Assembly (NCBI GenBank): GCA_947383215.1
Contig: CANDCP010000006.1
Span: 45,619-109,618 of the forward strand
From: an uncultured Roseburia sp.
Lineage (GTDB): Bacteria; Bacillota; Clostridia; Lachnospirales; Lachnospiraceae
DNA length: 64,000 nucleotides
Direction of reading: 5' to 3'
This document shows positions 35,358-44,399 of the stretch, in pieces; position 1 is the stretch's first letter, and every line of letters starts with the position of its first letter. The position numbers were made by a program, and so were the translations under genes. The notes beneath the pieces are model-generated. The model did not search any database. It saw only the letters and a list, made by a program, of their open reading frames with translations, and was not told the origin of the DNA.

Positions 35358-36314
35358 TCAACGGGTCTTCAAAAATTCATATTCCCGCTCCGCCTTTTTA
35401 TCCTCCGGACAATCCTTTATATAGCGCTCCATCTCGCGCTTTGCGTCCGCAAAATTGCCCGCCATCTCACAGGCCGCAATCAGCTTTTTTTGCAGTCTCC
35501 TGCTGTTCTCCCCCTCCTTTGTCTCCTGCGCCTTTTTCAGATAGGAGACGGCTTTCTCGTACTCCCCGCGCCTCAGCGAAATATCGGCAAGGCTGACCAG
35601 CGCTTTCGCATCGTCCGTATGGTCCCCCGCATAGGATTCGTACATTTTTTGCGCCTTCTCATCCTCTCCCGCCGCCTCGTACATCTGTCCAAGATAAAAC
35701 TTTGCCTCGCCGTTTTCTTTTTCAAGCGCAGTCTCCAGCGCCTCTTTTGCTTTCTCGTTATCTCCTGTCAGAAGGTAAATTCGGCCGCGCTGCAAATAAT
35801 CCTCCGCGGATTTGCCCGATATTTCTAGCGCGCTCTCCAGATATTCAGCCGCTTCCCCGCTCTCCCCTGCCGCGGACAGCTGTCCGTAAATCCCGATATA
35901 CAGCTCGTAGTCGTTCTTTTCATATTTCACGGCCGCGGCAAAATCCTCCTTCGCCTCCTGTCCCCTGCCCTCCGCTAAGTACATGCATCCCCGCAGATAA
36001 TACGCCTTTGCATCCTTTTTGTCATACTCAATCAATGCCGTATACGTTTTTTGCGCGTCCGAGACATTCCCCGCAAGATACTGCGCTTCCGCCTTATAAT
36101 AACAGATATCGAGCTCCCGCTCTCCGATGCGCGCAAGCGACTGGTCAAGCGCGCTCTGAAACGCTTCCACGGCTTCGTCATATTTCCCCTCTTCCATACG
36201 GTTGATTCCAATCTGACGGTACGCCTCCTGGTTTTCTTCTTTTTCTTTATCGTTACAGCCGCCCGCAAAGACGAGAAACGCCAAAAGCAGCGCGGATATC
36301 GTTTTCTTTTTCAT
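35358..36314 (-). CDS. TPR-repeat lipoprotein
   Basis: 318 residues from MKKKTISALLLAFLVFAGGC at 36314; AGGAGA precedes it. Lipobox VFAGGC (Cys20). The rest is seven to eight tetratricopeptide repeats (for example YDEAVEAFQSALDQS, AKAYYLRGCMYLAEGRGQEA, DAKALVSLADISLRRGEYEKAVSYL). TPR lipoproteins act as scaffolds in envelope complexes; partners unknown. Has its own promoter and terminator. Confidence 0.9.
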   Translation of the reverse strand: MKKKTISALLLAFLVFAGGCNDKEKEENQEAYRQIGINRMEEGKYDEAVEAFQSALDQSLARIGERELDICYYKAEAQYLAGNVSDAQKTYTALIEYDKKDAKAYYLRGCMYLAEGRGQEAKEDFAAAVKYEKNDYELYIGIYGQLSAAGESGEAAEYLESALEISGKSAEDYLQRGRIYLLTGDNEKAKEALETALEKENGEAKFYLGQMYEAAGEDEKAQKMYESYAGDHTDDAKALVSLADISLRRGEYEKAVSYLKKAQETKEGENSRRLQKKLIAACEMAGNFADAKREMERYIKDCPEDKKAEREYEFLKTR

Positions 36315-36353
36315 TTTGTTCTCCTGTTCGCCCGATATTTTAAGATACATTTC

Positions 36354-36382
36354 AGTATATCAGACTTTCCCGCTCCTGTAAA
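36354..36382 (-). promoter_or_regulatory. promoter of TPR lipoprotein gene
   Basis: TTTACA at 36382-36377, 17 bp, TATACT at 36359-36354 on the minus strand, 40 bases before the start. Confidence 0.7.
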
Positions 36383-36416
36383 ATAAAGTTTTCCCGTATC
36401 TTTCGGCACGGCGCAC

Positions 36417-36445
36417 TTGTATCGCCGCCTAAAATATGATAAATT
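36417..36445 (+). promoter_or_regulatory. possible ahcY promoter
   Basis: TTGTAT at 36417-36422, 17 bp, TAAATT at 36440-36445; divergent from the TPR gene promoter. Moderate match only. No SAH riboswitch-like structure was recognised in the 55-base leader. Confidence 0.4.
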
Positions 36446-36500
36446 TATAAGCGAAATGATTCAGACAGCTAATATTTTATATAAACAAAAGGAGGATTTT

Positions 36501-37748
36501 ATGAGCTACGAGATCAAAGATATCAACCTCGCCCCGTCCGGCGAGCACAAGATCGACTGGGTACGCAAGAACTGTCCGCTTCTTCGAAGCCTGGAAGAGG
36601 ATTTCAAAAAGGATCAGCCGTTTCTCGGCATCCGCATTGCGCTCTCCATCCATCTGGAAGCCAAAACCGCCTACCTGTGCAAGGTGCTGGCCGCCGGAGG
36701 CGCGGAAATGTTTATTACAGGGAGCAACCCGCTCTCTACGCAGGACGACGTAGCAGCCGCGCTGGCCGCCGCAGGTTTAAATGTCTTCGCATGGTACAAC
36801 TCTACGGAGGAAGAATATTTCCATCATATTACAAAAGTTCTGGAAAATCACTGCAACATTATCATCGACGACGGCGGCGACCTTGTCAATATGCTTCACA
36901 CCCAAATGACGGACGAGCTCTCCCACGTTATCGGCGGCTGTGAGGAAACCACGACCGGAATCATCCGTCTTATGGCGATGGCCAAACAGGGCCAGCTGCA
37001 ATTCCCGATGGTTATGGTTAACAACGCCGACTGCAAGCATTTATTTGACAACCGTTACGGCACGGGTCAGTCCGTCTTCGACGGCATCAACCGCACAACA
37101 AACCTGATTGTCGCGGGAAAATTTGTCGTCGTCGCAGGCTACGGCTGGTGCGGAAAGGGCGTCGCTATGCGCGCAAAGGGACTGGGCGCTCGCGTAATTG
37201 TGACGGAAGTAGACCCGATCAAGGCGATCGAGGCCGTAATGGACGGTTTTGACGTGATGCCGATGCACGAAGCGGCTAAAATCGGAGATTTCTTTATCAC
37301 GGTCACCGGCTGCGCGCATGTCATTACGGAGGAAGATTTCAAGTCGATGAAAAACGGCGCGATTCTGTGCAATGCCGGCCATTTCGACGTAGAGATAGAT
37401 ATGAAGCGGCTTCGTGAAATCGCGCTTGACACCGTCGACCAGCGGCAAAACATTATCGGCTATCAGATTGACGCAGACCGCTGGATCTATGTGCTCGGCG
37501 AGGGCCGTCTCGTAAACCTTGCGTGCGGCGACGGGCATCCTGCCGAAATTATGGATATGAGCTTCGCAATCCAGGCCCTGTCCGCAAAATACCTGGTAGA
37601 GCACGCAAAAGAACTGACCGAAAAGCTGATCGTGGTTCCAAAAGAAGTGGACAACGAAGTGGCTGTCAGAAAGCTGCGTTTCTTAGGCAAGGAAATCGAT
37701 TCCCTGACGCCGGAACAGGAAGCGTACCTGAACAGCTCGGCAATTTAA
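36501..37748 (+). CDS. ahcY: adenosylhomocysteinase
   Basis: 415 residues from MSYEIKDINLAPSG at 36501, with AAAGGAGG seven bases upstream; the longer frame from 36417 contains the promoter. Cleaves S-adenosylhomocysteine to adenosine and homocysteine using bound NAD. Motifs: EAKTAYLCKVL, ITGSNPLSTQDDVAAAL, DDGGDLV, EETTTGIIR, NNADCKHLFDNRYG, NAD-binding GYGWCGKGVAMRAKGLGARV, NAGHFDVEI and VNLACGDGHP. Length fits the short bacterial/archaeal form. Confidence 0.96.
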   Translation: MSYEIKDINLAPSGEHKIDWVRKNCPLLRSLEEDFKKDQPFLGIRIALSIHLEAKTAYLCKVLAAGGAEMFITGSNPLSTQDDVAAALAAAGLNVFAWYNSTEEEYFHHITKVLENHCNIIIDDGGDLVNMLHTQMTDELSHVIGGCEETTTGIIRLMAMAKQGQLQFPMVMVNNADCKHLFDNRYGTGQSVFDGINRTTNLIVAGKFVVVAGYGWCGKGVAMRAKGLGARVIVTEVDPIKAIEAVMDGFDVMPMHEAAKIGDFFITVTGCAHVITEEDFKSMKNGAILCNAGHFDVEIDMKRLREIALDTVDQRQNIIGYQIDADRWIYVLGEGRLVNLACGDGHPAEIMDMSFAIQALSAKYLVEHAKELTEKLIVVPKEVDNEVAVRKLRFLGKEIDSLTPEQEAYLNSSAI

Positions 37749-37759
37749 ATTCTTAATAG

Positions 37760-37797
37760 ATCGATGCGGACCGGGCCGAAACCCAGTCCGCATCGAT
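37760..37797. terminator. hairpin between convergent ahcY and glgP
   Basis: ATCGATGCGGAC and GTCCGCATCGAT form a 12-bp perfect stem with a 14-base loop. T-tracts on either side are weak, but the position between two converging stops fits a bidirectional terminator. Confidence 0.65.
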
Positions 37798-37799
37798 TA

Positions 37800-40055
37800 T
37801 TACTTCAGCTTCCAGATATCTTTATTATACTGCTCTATCGTCCTGTCCGACGAGAAAAATCCTGCTTTACTGATGTTTACGATCATTTTTCCCGCCCAGG
37901 CTTTTTTATCCTCATAATCGGAAAGCATTTTATCTTTCTTTGCGCAGTAATCCTCCCAATCCGGGAACGTCATAAACCAGTCCTTGTTCAACAATTCATG
38001 ATACAGCCTCTCAAGGCTTTCCCTGTGCCCGACGGCCATCATCTCATCGCCGACAATGAAATCGACCGCCTGCTTTAACGCTTTGTTTTCCTCGTAATAT
38101 TTGCGCGATACATAATCGCCTCTCCGGTAACGTTCGATTACCTCATCCGATGTCTCTCCGAAAATATAAATATTGTCATCCCCCACAAGCTCTGCGATCT
38201 CTACATTTGCCCCGTCCATGGTCCCGATCGCAACGGCGCCGTTTAACATAAATTTCATATTGGAGGTTCCCGACGCCTCTTTGGACGCAAGTGAGATCTG
38301 CTCATGAATATCGGCCGCCGGAATCAGCTTCTCCGCCAGGGTCACATTATAGTTTTCTACCATGACAACCTTTAAATACGGGCTCACCTGCGGGTCATGA
38401 CGGATAATCTGAGAGAGCGACAAAATCAAATGTATGATGTCTTTCGCAATTGTATAGGCCGGCGCCGCTTTCGCCCCGAATATCACCGTAATCGGCCTTA
38501 CCGGCTTCCTGCCCGATTTGATTTCAAAATATTTCCGGATCACATACAGCGCGTTCATCTGCTGACGCTTATATTCGTGCAGACGTTTGATCTGAATATC
38601 AAACACGGCGTTCTCATCGAGGTCGATGTTTTGCGTGCGCTTTAAACATTCTTTCAGCTCCCGTTTCTTTTGCATTTTTACCGCGAGCAGACGCTCCGCC
38701 ACCGCGTCGTCGCAGGCAAATTCCCCAAATTTTTCCAGCTCCATCGCGTCTTTCTTAAATCCGTCTCCGATTTTCTCTTCGATAAGATCGGTAAGCGGAC
38801 GGTTGCAGCTTAACAGCCAGCGCCGAAACGTAATTCCGTTTGTCTTGTTGTTAAATTTTTCCGGATAAATCCGGTAAAAATTATGCAGCTCGGTATTTTT
38901 CAAAATTTCCGTATGAAGATGCGCCACGCCGTTTACGCTGAACCCGTAGTGAATATCCATATGCGCCATATGCACGCGCTTTTCGCCGTCGATTATATAT
39001 AAAGACGCATCCCCGTATTTCGCTGCAATCCGGTTATGCAGCTCATAAATAATCGGGACCAGCTGCGGAACCGCCCTCTCTAAATATGCCAGCGGCCATT
39101 TTTCCAGCGCCTCGGCCAGTATCGTGTGATTCGTATAGGCACACGTTTTCGATACGATCTCTATCGCCTCATCTATGAAAATGCCGCGCTCCATGAGTAG
39201 CCGGATCAATTCCGGAATCACCATAGACGGATGCGTATCGTTGATCTGGATTACCGCATAGTCAAAAAGATCATGCAGCGTACATCCCTTTGCAACGGCT
39301 TCCTCCAAAATCAGCTGCGCGGCGTTGCTTACCATAAAGTATTGCTGGTATACCCGAAGCAGACGCCCCTTGTCGTCGCTGTCGTCCGGATACAGAAAAA
39401 GCGTCAGATTTTTTGCAATCTCTTCTTTATTAAAATCGATCCCCTCTCCCACAATGCCCTCGTCGACAGTCTCAAGGTCAAATAAGCGCAGTTTGTTGAC
39501 GCGATTCCCGTAACCGATCACATCGATATCGTACAGCCGCGACATCACCTGAAACCCGCCGAACGAAACCGGATAACAGGTATCCGTCCGTCTCAGCCAG
39601 CTTTGCGGTTCGATCCATGGATTCTTTTTCTCTTTTTGCAGATGATTTTCAAATTCCTGCTTAAACAGTCCGTAATGATAATTGAGTCCCACGCCGTCTC
39701 CGTTTAATCCGAGCGTCGCGATGGAATCCAAAAAACACGCGGCAAGTCTGCCCAGACCGCCGTTGCCTAAGGACGGTTCCGGCTCCGCTTCCTCAACGGC
39801 CGCGATATCCTTTCCGTTTGCCGCAAGAAGCTCTCTTACCTCTTCATAAATTCCCAGATTAATCAAATTGTTCGAAAGAAGCTTTCCAATCAAAAACTCG
39901 GCGGAAATATAATACAGCTTTTTCTTTTCCTCGACGCGTTCCTGCCCTGCCGCCGTCTGCTTCACCAGATCGAGCAGCGCAAAATACAATTCTTTATCGG
40001 AACACTGCGCAATATCTCTGCCATACTTTGTCGTTACGATTTCCTTCAAATTCAT
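37800..40055 (-). CDS. glgP: glycogen/starch phosphorylase
   Basis: 751 residues from [12 protein letters not shown] at 40055, eight bases after GGAGG; the ATG at 40070 precedes that site. GT35 family: N-terminal [85 protein letters not shown] and the pyridoxal phosphate region [28 protein letters not shown]. Releases glucose-1-phosphate from glycogen, working with the debranching enzyme at 11.9-14.0 kb. Somewhat shorter than the 800-residue norm. Confidence 0.95.
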   Translation of the reverse strand: MNLKEIVTTKYGRDIAQCSDKELYFALLDLVKQTAAGQERVEEKKKLYYISAEFLIGKLLSNNLINLGIYEEVRELLAANGKDIAAVEEAEPEPSLGNGGLGRLAACFLDSIATLGLNGDGVGLNYHYGLFKQEFENHLQKEKKNPWIEPQSWLRRTDTCYPVSFGGFQVMSRLYDIDVIGYGNRVNKLRLFDLETVDEGIVGEGIDFNKEEIAKNLTLFLYPDDSDDKGRLLRVYQQYFMVSNAAQLILEEAVAKGCTLHDLFDYAVIQINDTHPSMVIPELIRLLMERGIFIDEAIEIVSKTCAYTNHTILAEALEKWPLAYLERAVPQLVPIIYELHNRIAAKYGDASLYIIDGEKRVHMAHMDIHYGFSVNGVAHLHTEILKNTELHNFYRIYPEKFNNKTNGITFRRWLLSCNRPLTDLIEEKIGDGFKKDAMELEKFGEFACDDAVAERLLAVKMQKKRELKECLKRTQNIDLDENAVFDIQIKRLHEYKRQQMNALYVIRKYFEIKSGRKPVRPITVIFGAKAAPAYTIAKDIIHLILSLSQIIRHDPQVSPYLKVVMVENYNVTLAEKLIPAADIHEQISLASKEASGTSNMKFMLNGAVAIGTMDGANVEIAELVGDDNIYIFGETSDEVIERYRRGDYVSRKYYEENKALKQAVDFIVGDEMMAVGHRESLERLYHELLNKDWFMTFPDWEDYCAKKDKMLSDYEDKKAWAGKMIVNISKAGFFSSDRTIEQYNKDIWKLK

Positions 40056-40138
40056 GTTTTCTTCCTCCATTTTAATTTTGCTTGCGAATGGCGCAGACTA
40101 AACTGCTACATATTATCTTACATCTTTTCTGTTTTTTC

Positions 40139-40168
40139 TTGTCATATTCCGGCAAAAAGTAGTACAAT
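40139..40168 (+). promoter_or_regulatory. araC-family gene promoter
   Basis: TTGTCA at 40139-40144, 18 bp, TACAAT at 40163-40168, 34 bases before the start codon. Confidence 0.6.
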
Positions 40169-40201
40169 ACTATCATATGTTACCTGTGGAGGAAATGTTT
40201 T

Positions 40202-41101
40202 ATGGATATCCTTGAATACGAAAGTTATCACGAAAAAAAATCTCATGGCTCCGAGCTTTTTGCTTACAACACCTACCTCTGTTCGATTCCGCTTGACTTT
40301 TCCTCCGTTCCCGATCACTGGCACGACGAAATGGAAATCATCTATGTAAAAAAGGGATGCATGACCGTAAACATTGACTTTACCGCCTTTTGCGCCTGTG
40401 CGGGCAGTATTCTCTTTTTGATTCCCGGGCAGATCCATTCGATGGAACAGTACCCGTCGTCCTCGGCCGAATACGAAACGATTCTATTCAAACCGGAAAT
40501 TCTGATTTCCCAAACGGCAGACATCTGCAGCGATTATTTTCACGCGCTCTTAAACGGCGCGATCGAAATCCCCGCCCATCTGACGCCGGACATGCCTTAC
40601 TACGGCGAAATTGCCTCCTGTCTTGACCGCGCGGATGAAATCTGCCAAACATGCCCTAACGCATACCAGTTATTTATCAAAGGGCAGCTTCATCTCCTGT
40701 TCTTCGCGCTTTTTTCTAAATGTTCCGACCTGAAAAGCCGTCCAAAAAACAAAAAATCCCTGATAAAAATAAAGTCTGTCATTAAATTTATCGAGAGCAA
40801 TTATATGCAGAAAATAACGATAGAAGATATGGCCGATCTCGTCTCTTTAAGCCAATCTCATTTTATGAAGTTTTTTAAAAACACAATGGGAACGACTTTT
40901 ATTGATTATCTGAACCATTACCGCCTGACTATGGCCTCGAGACTTCTTCTCACCTCCGACGCCACCGTCTTAAATATCGCATCCGCGACCGGCTTTGAAA
41001 GCCTCTCTTATTTCAACCGCCTCTTTAAAAAGCGTTTCGGAATGACGCCGAAGGAATTCCGCAATCGGCCGATAACGGACCATAAGGACATTTTTCGTTA
41101 G
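40202..41101 (+). CDS. AraC-family transcriptional regulator
   Basis: 299 residues; GGAGGAAA upstream. N-terminal cupin-like ligand domain (about 30-100: HWHDEMEIIYVKKG, GSILFLIPGQIHSM) and C-terminal double helix-turn-helix (about 200-295: FIESNYMQKITIEDMADLVSLSQSHFMKFFKNTMG and LNIASATGFESLSYFNRLFKKRFGMTPKEFR). The HWHDE/PGQIHSM signature is typical of regulators answering sugars or related small molecules. Divergent from glgP, so glgP is a possible target. Confidence 0.92.
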   Translation: MDILEYESYHEKKSHGSELFAYNTYLCSIPLDFSSVPDHWHDEMEIIYVKKGCMTVNIDFTAFCACAGSILFLIPGQIHSMEQYPSSSAEYETILFKPEILISQTADICSDYFHALLNGAIEIPAHLTPDMPYYGEIASCLDRADEICQTCPNAYQLFIKGQLHLLFFALFSKCSDLKSRPKNKKSLIKIKSVIKFIESNYMQKITIEDMADLVSLSQSHFMKFFKNTMGTTFIDYLNHYRLTMASRLLLTSDATVLNIASATGFESLSYFNRLFKKRFGMTPKEFRNRPITDHKDIFR

Positions 41102-41118
41102 ATTTTCCATCACAAAAC

Positions 41119-41192
41119 AAATAAAGTATCCGTTCAGAACACTTATCTTTTGTGTGAGTAATTTCCCTTTGTTCCGAACAGATACTTTATTT
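41119..41192. repeat. two-part inverted repeat E1
   Basis: Outer arms AAATAAAGTATC (41119-41130) and GATACTTTATTT (41181-41192) pair perfectly over 12 bp; inner arms TTCaGAAC and GTTCcGAA pair around it. The 30-base loop holds CTTATCTTTTGTGTGAG, also found in E3 (46560) and partly in E2 (44728). Lies 17 bases after the araC stop and upstream of the first response regulator promoter. Confidence 0.65.
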
Positions 41193-41225
41193 AAAAAATT
41201 TATCATATTTCCATATAAATTGCCG

Positions 41226-41260
41226 TTATTTTGTGTTGTTGTTTTTTGTGACTTTTTGTC
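41226..41260 (+). promoter_or_regulatory. T-rich TTTTTGT box cluster 1
   Basis: Direct repeats ATTTTGT, TTTTTGT and TTTTTGT, the last two exactly 10 bp apart, ending 18 bp before the -35. Similar clusters precede the promoters at 44894 and 46750. Candidate binding site for the Spo0A_C regulators. Confidence 0.5.
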
Positions 41261-41278
41261 TAATGCCGTCGTTTTCGG

Positions 41279-41307
41279 TTGATTTTCTCACTCTTTCATA
41301 CTATAAT
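41279..41307 (+). promoter_or_regulatory. promoter of response regulator 1
   Basis: TTGATT at 41279-41284, 17 bp, TATAAT at 41302-41307. The segment TTGATTTTC..TTTCATA.TATAATTCCAT is shared almost base for base with the promoter at 44894-44922. Confidence 0.8.
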
Positions 41308-41370
41308 TCCATCTTAGAAGTCCAAGAGATTTTCGGCAAATTACCAATATCCAGAAGGGAGTATTTCGAT

Positions 41371-42156
41371 ATGAATGACGTTTTTTCTATCCTTTTAGTC
41401 GAGGATGATGCCGGAGAATGCGAAGATATCAAAAACTATATAAATACGCTGGATCAGGTACGGCTCACAGAAATCACAAACAATTCCGACGACGCCATTG
41501 CCTCTGTAAAAAGGGATCTCCCAGACGCAGTCATTCTTGATTTAGAATTACATCACGGCGGAGGCGACGGTCTTCTCTTTTTGAGCGATTTAAAACAGCT
41601 CGAGCTGCAAAGGACGCCTTACATTCTAATCACAACAAATAATCCCAGCAAAATCGTACATAAGGCCGCAAGAGAAGCCGGCGCGGATTTTATCTTTGCT
41701 AAATTTCAGAGCGACTATTCTGCCCGGCGCGTAATCGGACATCTTCTGCAAATCCAAAAGCTTACTTCACACCACATTCTGTCCGAGCAGTCTGCCTCGT
41801 CGGAACCGCCCGATCAAAAGGAACGGCGGATACTCGAGCGCATCCGGCATAAATTAAACTTAGTCGGCGTCAGTCCAAAAGTCGTAGGCTACAAATATCT
41901 GACAGACTCTATTCTTCTGACGATGCGGCAGACAGACGTAAATCTCTACCGCATTCTCGGCGAAAAATATAGAAAGAGCGACGCCAGTATCCAGCGCGCA
42001 ATGCAGAACGCAATCAACCGCGCCTGGAGAATGTCAGACCCCGACGATCTGTTAATGTATTATACCGCGCGAATCTCCTCCGAAAGGGGCTGCCCGACAA
42101 TTATGGAATTCATTTTTTATTATGCAACTAAGCTTCGGGATGATTTTTTACCATAG
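41371..42156 (+). CDS. response regulator with Spo0A-like DNA-binding domain, copy 1
   Basis: 261 residues from MNDVFSILLVEDD at 41371 (AAGGGAG upstream). Receiver domain 1-125: acidic D12/D13, phospho-acceptor Asp57 (AVILDLEL), Thr88 in LITTN, Lys111 in FAKFQ. A linker of about 30 residues leads to a C-terminal domain (about 160-258) like Spo0A_C: GVSPKVVGYKYLTDSILL, SDASIQRAMQNAINRAW and CPTIMEFIFYYATKLR. True Spo0A is a single-copy sporulation master regulator; this shorter protein with a GHKL partner is more likely a dedicated signalling regulator. Paralogous to 46843-47625. Confidence 0.85.
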   Translation: MNDVFSILLVEDDAGECEDIKNYINTLDQVRLTEITNNSDDAIASVKRDLPDAVILDLELHHGGGDGLLFLSDLKQLELQRTPYILITTNNPSKIVHKAAREAGADFIFAKFQSDYSARRVIGHLLQIQKLTSHHILSEQSASSEPPDQKERRILERIRHKLNLVGVSPKVVGYKYLTDSILLTMRQTDVNLYRILGEKYRKSDASIQRAMQNAINRAWRMSDPDDLLMYYTARISSERGCPTIMEFIFYYATKLRDDFLP

Positions 42157-42165
42157 AATATGGTG

Positions 42166-42194
42166 TTGAATTTTATTGTTAATGAGAATATACT
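42166..42194 (+). promoter_or_regulatory. possible promoter of kinase 1
   Basis: TTGAAT at 42166-42171, 17 bp, TATACT at 42189-42194. It lies about 320 bases before the kinase start, so the leader would be long. The rest of 42195-42476 holds only the hairpin at 42297 and no gene. Confidence 0.5.
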
Positions 42195-42296
42195 CAAAGA
42201 AAGGGCGGAATACTGTAACTGATTCCGACAACGCGAATACTTTTTCGGGAAATTTTCCAACAAAAATTCCGTTAACGTTTTCTTTCATACGTCACA

Positions 42297-42332
42297 TTCG
42301 CAAATTATGGATTTAAACCCATAATTTGCGAA
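42297..42332. repeat. 14-bp perfect inverted repeat in kinase 1 leader
   Basis: TTCGCAAATTATGG and CCATAATTTGCGAA with an 8-base loop. No T-tract follows on either strand, so an operator or an RNA structure is more likely than a terminator. Confidence 0.6.
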
Positions 42333-42476
42333 ATATAAACAATTTCTTTTAAACACAAAAAATATTAATAAACCACCAAAACCAATCCAACGCCCTTACC
42401 TCCTTCTTTTAATTTATAGGAAGTATATAAAACCATGGTCGTTTTCCCCATTGGTTCATGTACTGTGGTTTTTGTA

Positions 42477-42504
42477 GATAAAGGTTACTTTTTGTAACAC
42501 GGAG
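42477..42504 (+). promoter_or_regulatory. conserved hairpin leader before kinase 1
   Basis: GATAAAGGTTACTTTTTGTAACA then GGAGA, conserved with one change before kinase 2 (44996-45024). GTTAC/GTAAC forms a short hairpin touching the ribosome binding site, and the loop is a TTTTTGT box. Confidence 0.55.
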
Positions 42505-42511
42505 ACGCAAT

Positions 42512-43999
42512 ATGACAAAAGATGTTTTAAAATATTTATTTAATCTGTTAAGTTGCTTTTATGTTTACCGCAAACTGTTGAATCTAAAACCATTTTCTGT
42601 CAAAGAACGATTAGCCTCCGCTGCTTTCAGTCTTACTCTTTCTTTCTTTATGTACCTACTATGCCTCTACATACCACATCTTCGCTTTTTTGTATTTACA
42701 ATAAGTTTTTTTCTTTTTATTCAAATCCATACCCATGCTAACGCTAAGCTACACTTTATCACAACGATTCTATCCTTCGCACTTTGCAATATTTTTTACA
42801 TTATATCTATAATTTTAACTGCAGCATTAATCTCTCCGATATATTACGGTCGCTACGATCTTCCCTTGACATTTCTCCAAATCTGCATTGGAATCCTGCA
42901 ATACTTGTTGCTCCACCTACTTTTTCATTTCCGAAGATTTCGAAAAGGAATGCCATTTTTATACCAGCCTCACACCACAAATGCGGGGATTGTTTTCAGC
43001 ATCATTACTCTTATATGCATTACAATTGCAGGAATACCTAACATAACAAACTATGTATATGTCTCTTTTCCTGTTTTCATCCTCATCCCAACCGCCTGCA
43101 TTTTTGCATATTGGTGGCTGCATAAAATTACTCAGAATTATCTTACCAGATTACATAAAACAGAAATTGCATCATTAGAAACCGAACTTAAAGAAAAAGA
43201 TGCCTTAATTGCACATATAGAAGAAGATAATCAACGACTGGCCGCTATCATACACAGAGACAACAAGCTGATTCCCTCCATGGAATTGGCCGTATACGAT
43301 TTTTTGAGCGCAGGAAATAAATATTCTTCAATTGAACGGGAAAAACTTGGTCTAACGCTTGCCAGAGAACTGCAAAGCATGTCCCGCAACAGACGGGACG
43401 AGCTTTCCTCCCCATATTTACCGGAACAAGTCATACCGACTACTGAAATACCGACTGTCGATATTTTACTTTCTTTTTTACACAAACGCGCCTCGGAATG
43501 GCAAATCTCTTATTCTGTTACCGTTGATTCTAATTTGACAAATCTGACCTCGGAGGAAATCAGTGTTGAAGATCTGACTCACCTATTAGCAGATTTGATT
43601 GAAAACGCAATTATCGCATCAAAAGAATGTACCACGAAAAACGTGTCCATCCACTTTTATTTTTGCGAAAAATACTACGCCATAGAAGTGTCTGACAGCG
43701 GTCCATATTTCGACATAAAAACATTCGACGCCTTTGGGTTGATGCGCCATACGACCCATAAGGAGCTCGGCGGAAGTGGGATTGGCCTGATGAATATCTG
43801 GCAAACAAAAAACAAATACCAGGCTTCCCTTATTATCTCTGAATACCCGGAAAGCGAAGAATTATATACAAAAAAAATATTATTTGCATTTGATAAGAAA
43901 AACAGATTTATTTTAAGAACTTTCCGCAAAAATGAGGTACAGGCCGGCCTGCATCGCGGTGATTTAACGATTACCGATCATACTTTGTTATCAGAATAA
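42512..43999 (+). CDS. GHKL (AgrC-type) sensor histidine kinase, copy 1
   Basis: 495 residues. Six or seven transmembrane helices in the first 205 residues, a coiled-coil 210-247, H-box IIHRDNKLIP with His248, N-box DLIENAIIAS (Asn365), D395SGPYFD and G-box GGSGIGLMNI (420-429). This is the AgrC/ComD architecture typical of peptide-sensing kinases. No agrB or agrD processing genes are near, so the ligand is unknown. Likely partner is the Spo0A_C regulator upstream. Base composition is AT-rich compared with flanking housekeeping genes. Paralogous to 45031-46542. Confidence 0.85.
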   Translation: MTKDVLKYLFNLLSCFYVYRKLLNLKPFSVKERLASAAFSLTLSFFMYLLCLYIPHLRFFVFTISFFLFIQIHTHANAKLHFITTILSFALCNIFYIISIILTAALISPIYYGRYDLPLTFLQICIGILQYLLLHLLFHFRRFRKGMPFLYQPHTTNAGIVFSIITLICITIAGIPNITNYVYVSFPVFILIPTACIFAYWWLHKITQNYLTRLHKTEIASLETELKEKDALIAHIEEDNQRLAAIIHRDNKLIPSMELAVYDFLSAGNKYSSIEREKLGLTLARELQSMSRNRRDELSSPYLPEQVIPTTEIPTVDILLSFLHKRASEWQISYSVTVDSNLTNLTSEEISVEDLTHLLADLIENAIIASKECTTKNVSIHFYFCEKYYAIEVSDSGPYFDIKTFDAFGLMRHTTHKELGGSGIGLMNIWQTKNKYQASLIISEYPESEELYTKKILFAFDKKNRFILRTFRKNEVQAGLHRGDLTITDHTLLSE

Positions 44000-44062
44000 T
44001 CTTACTTAAATTCTGATGTTACGCACTTTTAGCTGCCAAAAAAATATGTGAATACAATTGAA

Positions 44063-44092
44063 TTGCTTTTTATATATAAAACATGGTACAAT
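44063..44092 (+). promoter_or_regulatory. toxin mRNA promoter
   Basis: TTGCTT at 44063-44068, 18 bp, TACAAT at 44087-44092 with a TGG extended -10. Confidence 0.6.
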
Positions 44093-44126
44093 CCCTATAC
44101 GGAAAGCACTCATGACAGGGTGGTAG

Positions 44127-44170
44127 CCTCCTAACTTATTCCCGGTTATCCGGAGTACATAAGAAGGAGG
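44127..44170 (+). promoter_or_regulatory. hairpin sequestering the toxin ribosome binding site
   Basis: CCTCCT (44127-44132) pairs with AGGAGG (44165-44170) and CTTAT (44135-44139) with ATAAG (44159-44163); an inner CCGG/CCGG stem closes the loop. This masks the Shine-Dalgarno sequence, a common feature of type I toxin mRNAs. Confidence 0.7.
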
Positions 44171-44178
44171 TGACGCTA

Positions 44179-44298
44179 ATGACAGCTTACGAAATCGTTT
44201 CGATTTTCATTGGCATATTAACTTTGTTAATTGCCTTTGGCAGCTTTGTTATTGCGTTGCTTGCCTTTCTCGACAAGAGGAACAAGCACAAAAAATAA
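44179..44298 (+). CDS. type I toxin, putative holin-like small hydrophobic peptide
   Basis: 39 residues: a short polar N-terminus MTAYEIVS, one transmembrane helix (about 6-30, rich in Ile, Leu, Phe, Ala), and the basic tail DKRNKHKK. Size, layout and the very strong AAGGAGGTGA site match the putative holin-like toxin family (TxpA/BsrG-like type I toxins) of Firmicutes. Context adds support: a masked ribosome binding site, strong stem-loops after the stop and an opposing promoter. Predicted to act on the cell membrane. It sits between the two paralogous kinase genes. Confidence 0.8.
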   Translation: MTAYEIVSIFIGILTLLIAFGSFVIALLAFLDKRNKHKK

Positions 44299-44329
44299 TG
44301 CCTCTCCTGTCTGATCCACAGGAGAGGCA
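44299..44329. terminator. 12-bp stem-loop after the toxin gene
   Basis: TGCCTCTCCTGT and ACAGGAGAGGCA form a perfect stem with a 7-base loop, starting at the base after the toxin stop codon. No T-tract follows; it likely stabilises the toxin mRNA 3' end or ends the antisense RNA. Confidence 0.65.
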
Positions 44330-44360
44330 GTGTCCGTAAGGACATTCTGTCTTATCTAGG

Positions 44361-44390
44361 AGCATCCACTTTGGAGTGGGTGCTTTCCTT
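44361..44390 (+). terminator. toxin mRNA terminator
   Basis: AGCATCCACT/AGTGGGTGCT, 10-bp stem with one G-U, loop TTGG, followed by TTCCTTTG. Confidence 0.7.
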
Positions 44391-44399
44391 TGTAAATAC

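Larger units (their letters stand above)
44299..44393 (-). ncRNA. predicted antisense antitoxin RNA (extent approximate)
   Basis: A promoter on the minus strand (44400-44428) points into the toxin 3' end. An RNA starting near 44393 would be complementary to the 3' untranslated part of the toxin mRNA and perhaps to its coding end. The 3' end is not determined; the limit given is a minimum guess. Confidence 0.5.

Noticed and set aside
36446-36500. SAH riboswitch in front of ahcY
   Set aside because: The leader is short and AT-rich, without the conserved GC-rich stems of that riboswitch.
41233-41370. N-terminal extension of response regulator 1
   Set aside because: The hydrophobic residues come from the T-rich boxes and promoter; the ribosome binding site supports the start at 41371. 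The same applies to 46654-46842 for copy 2.
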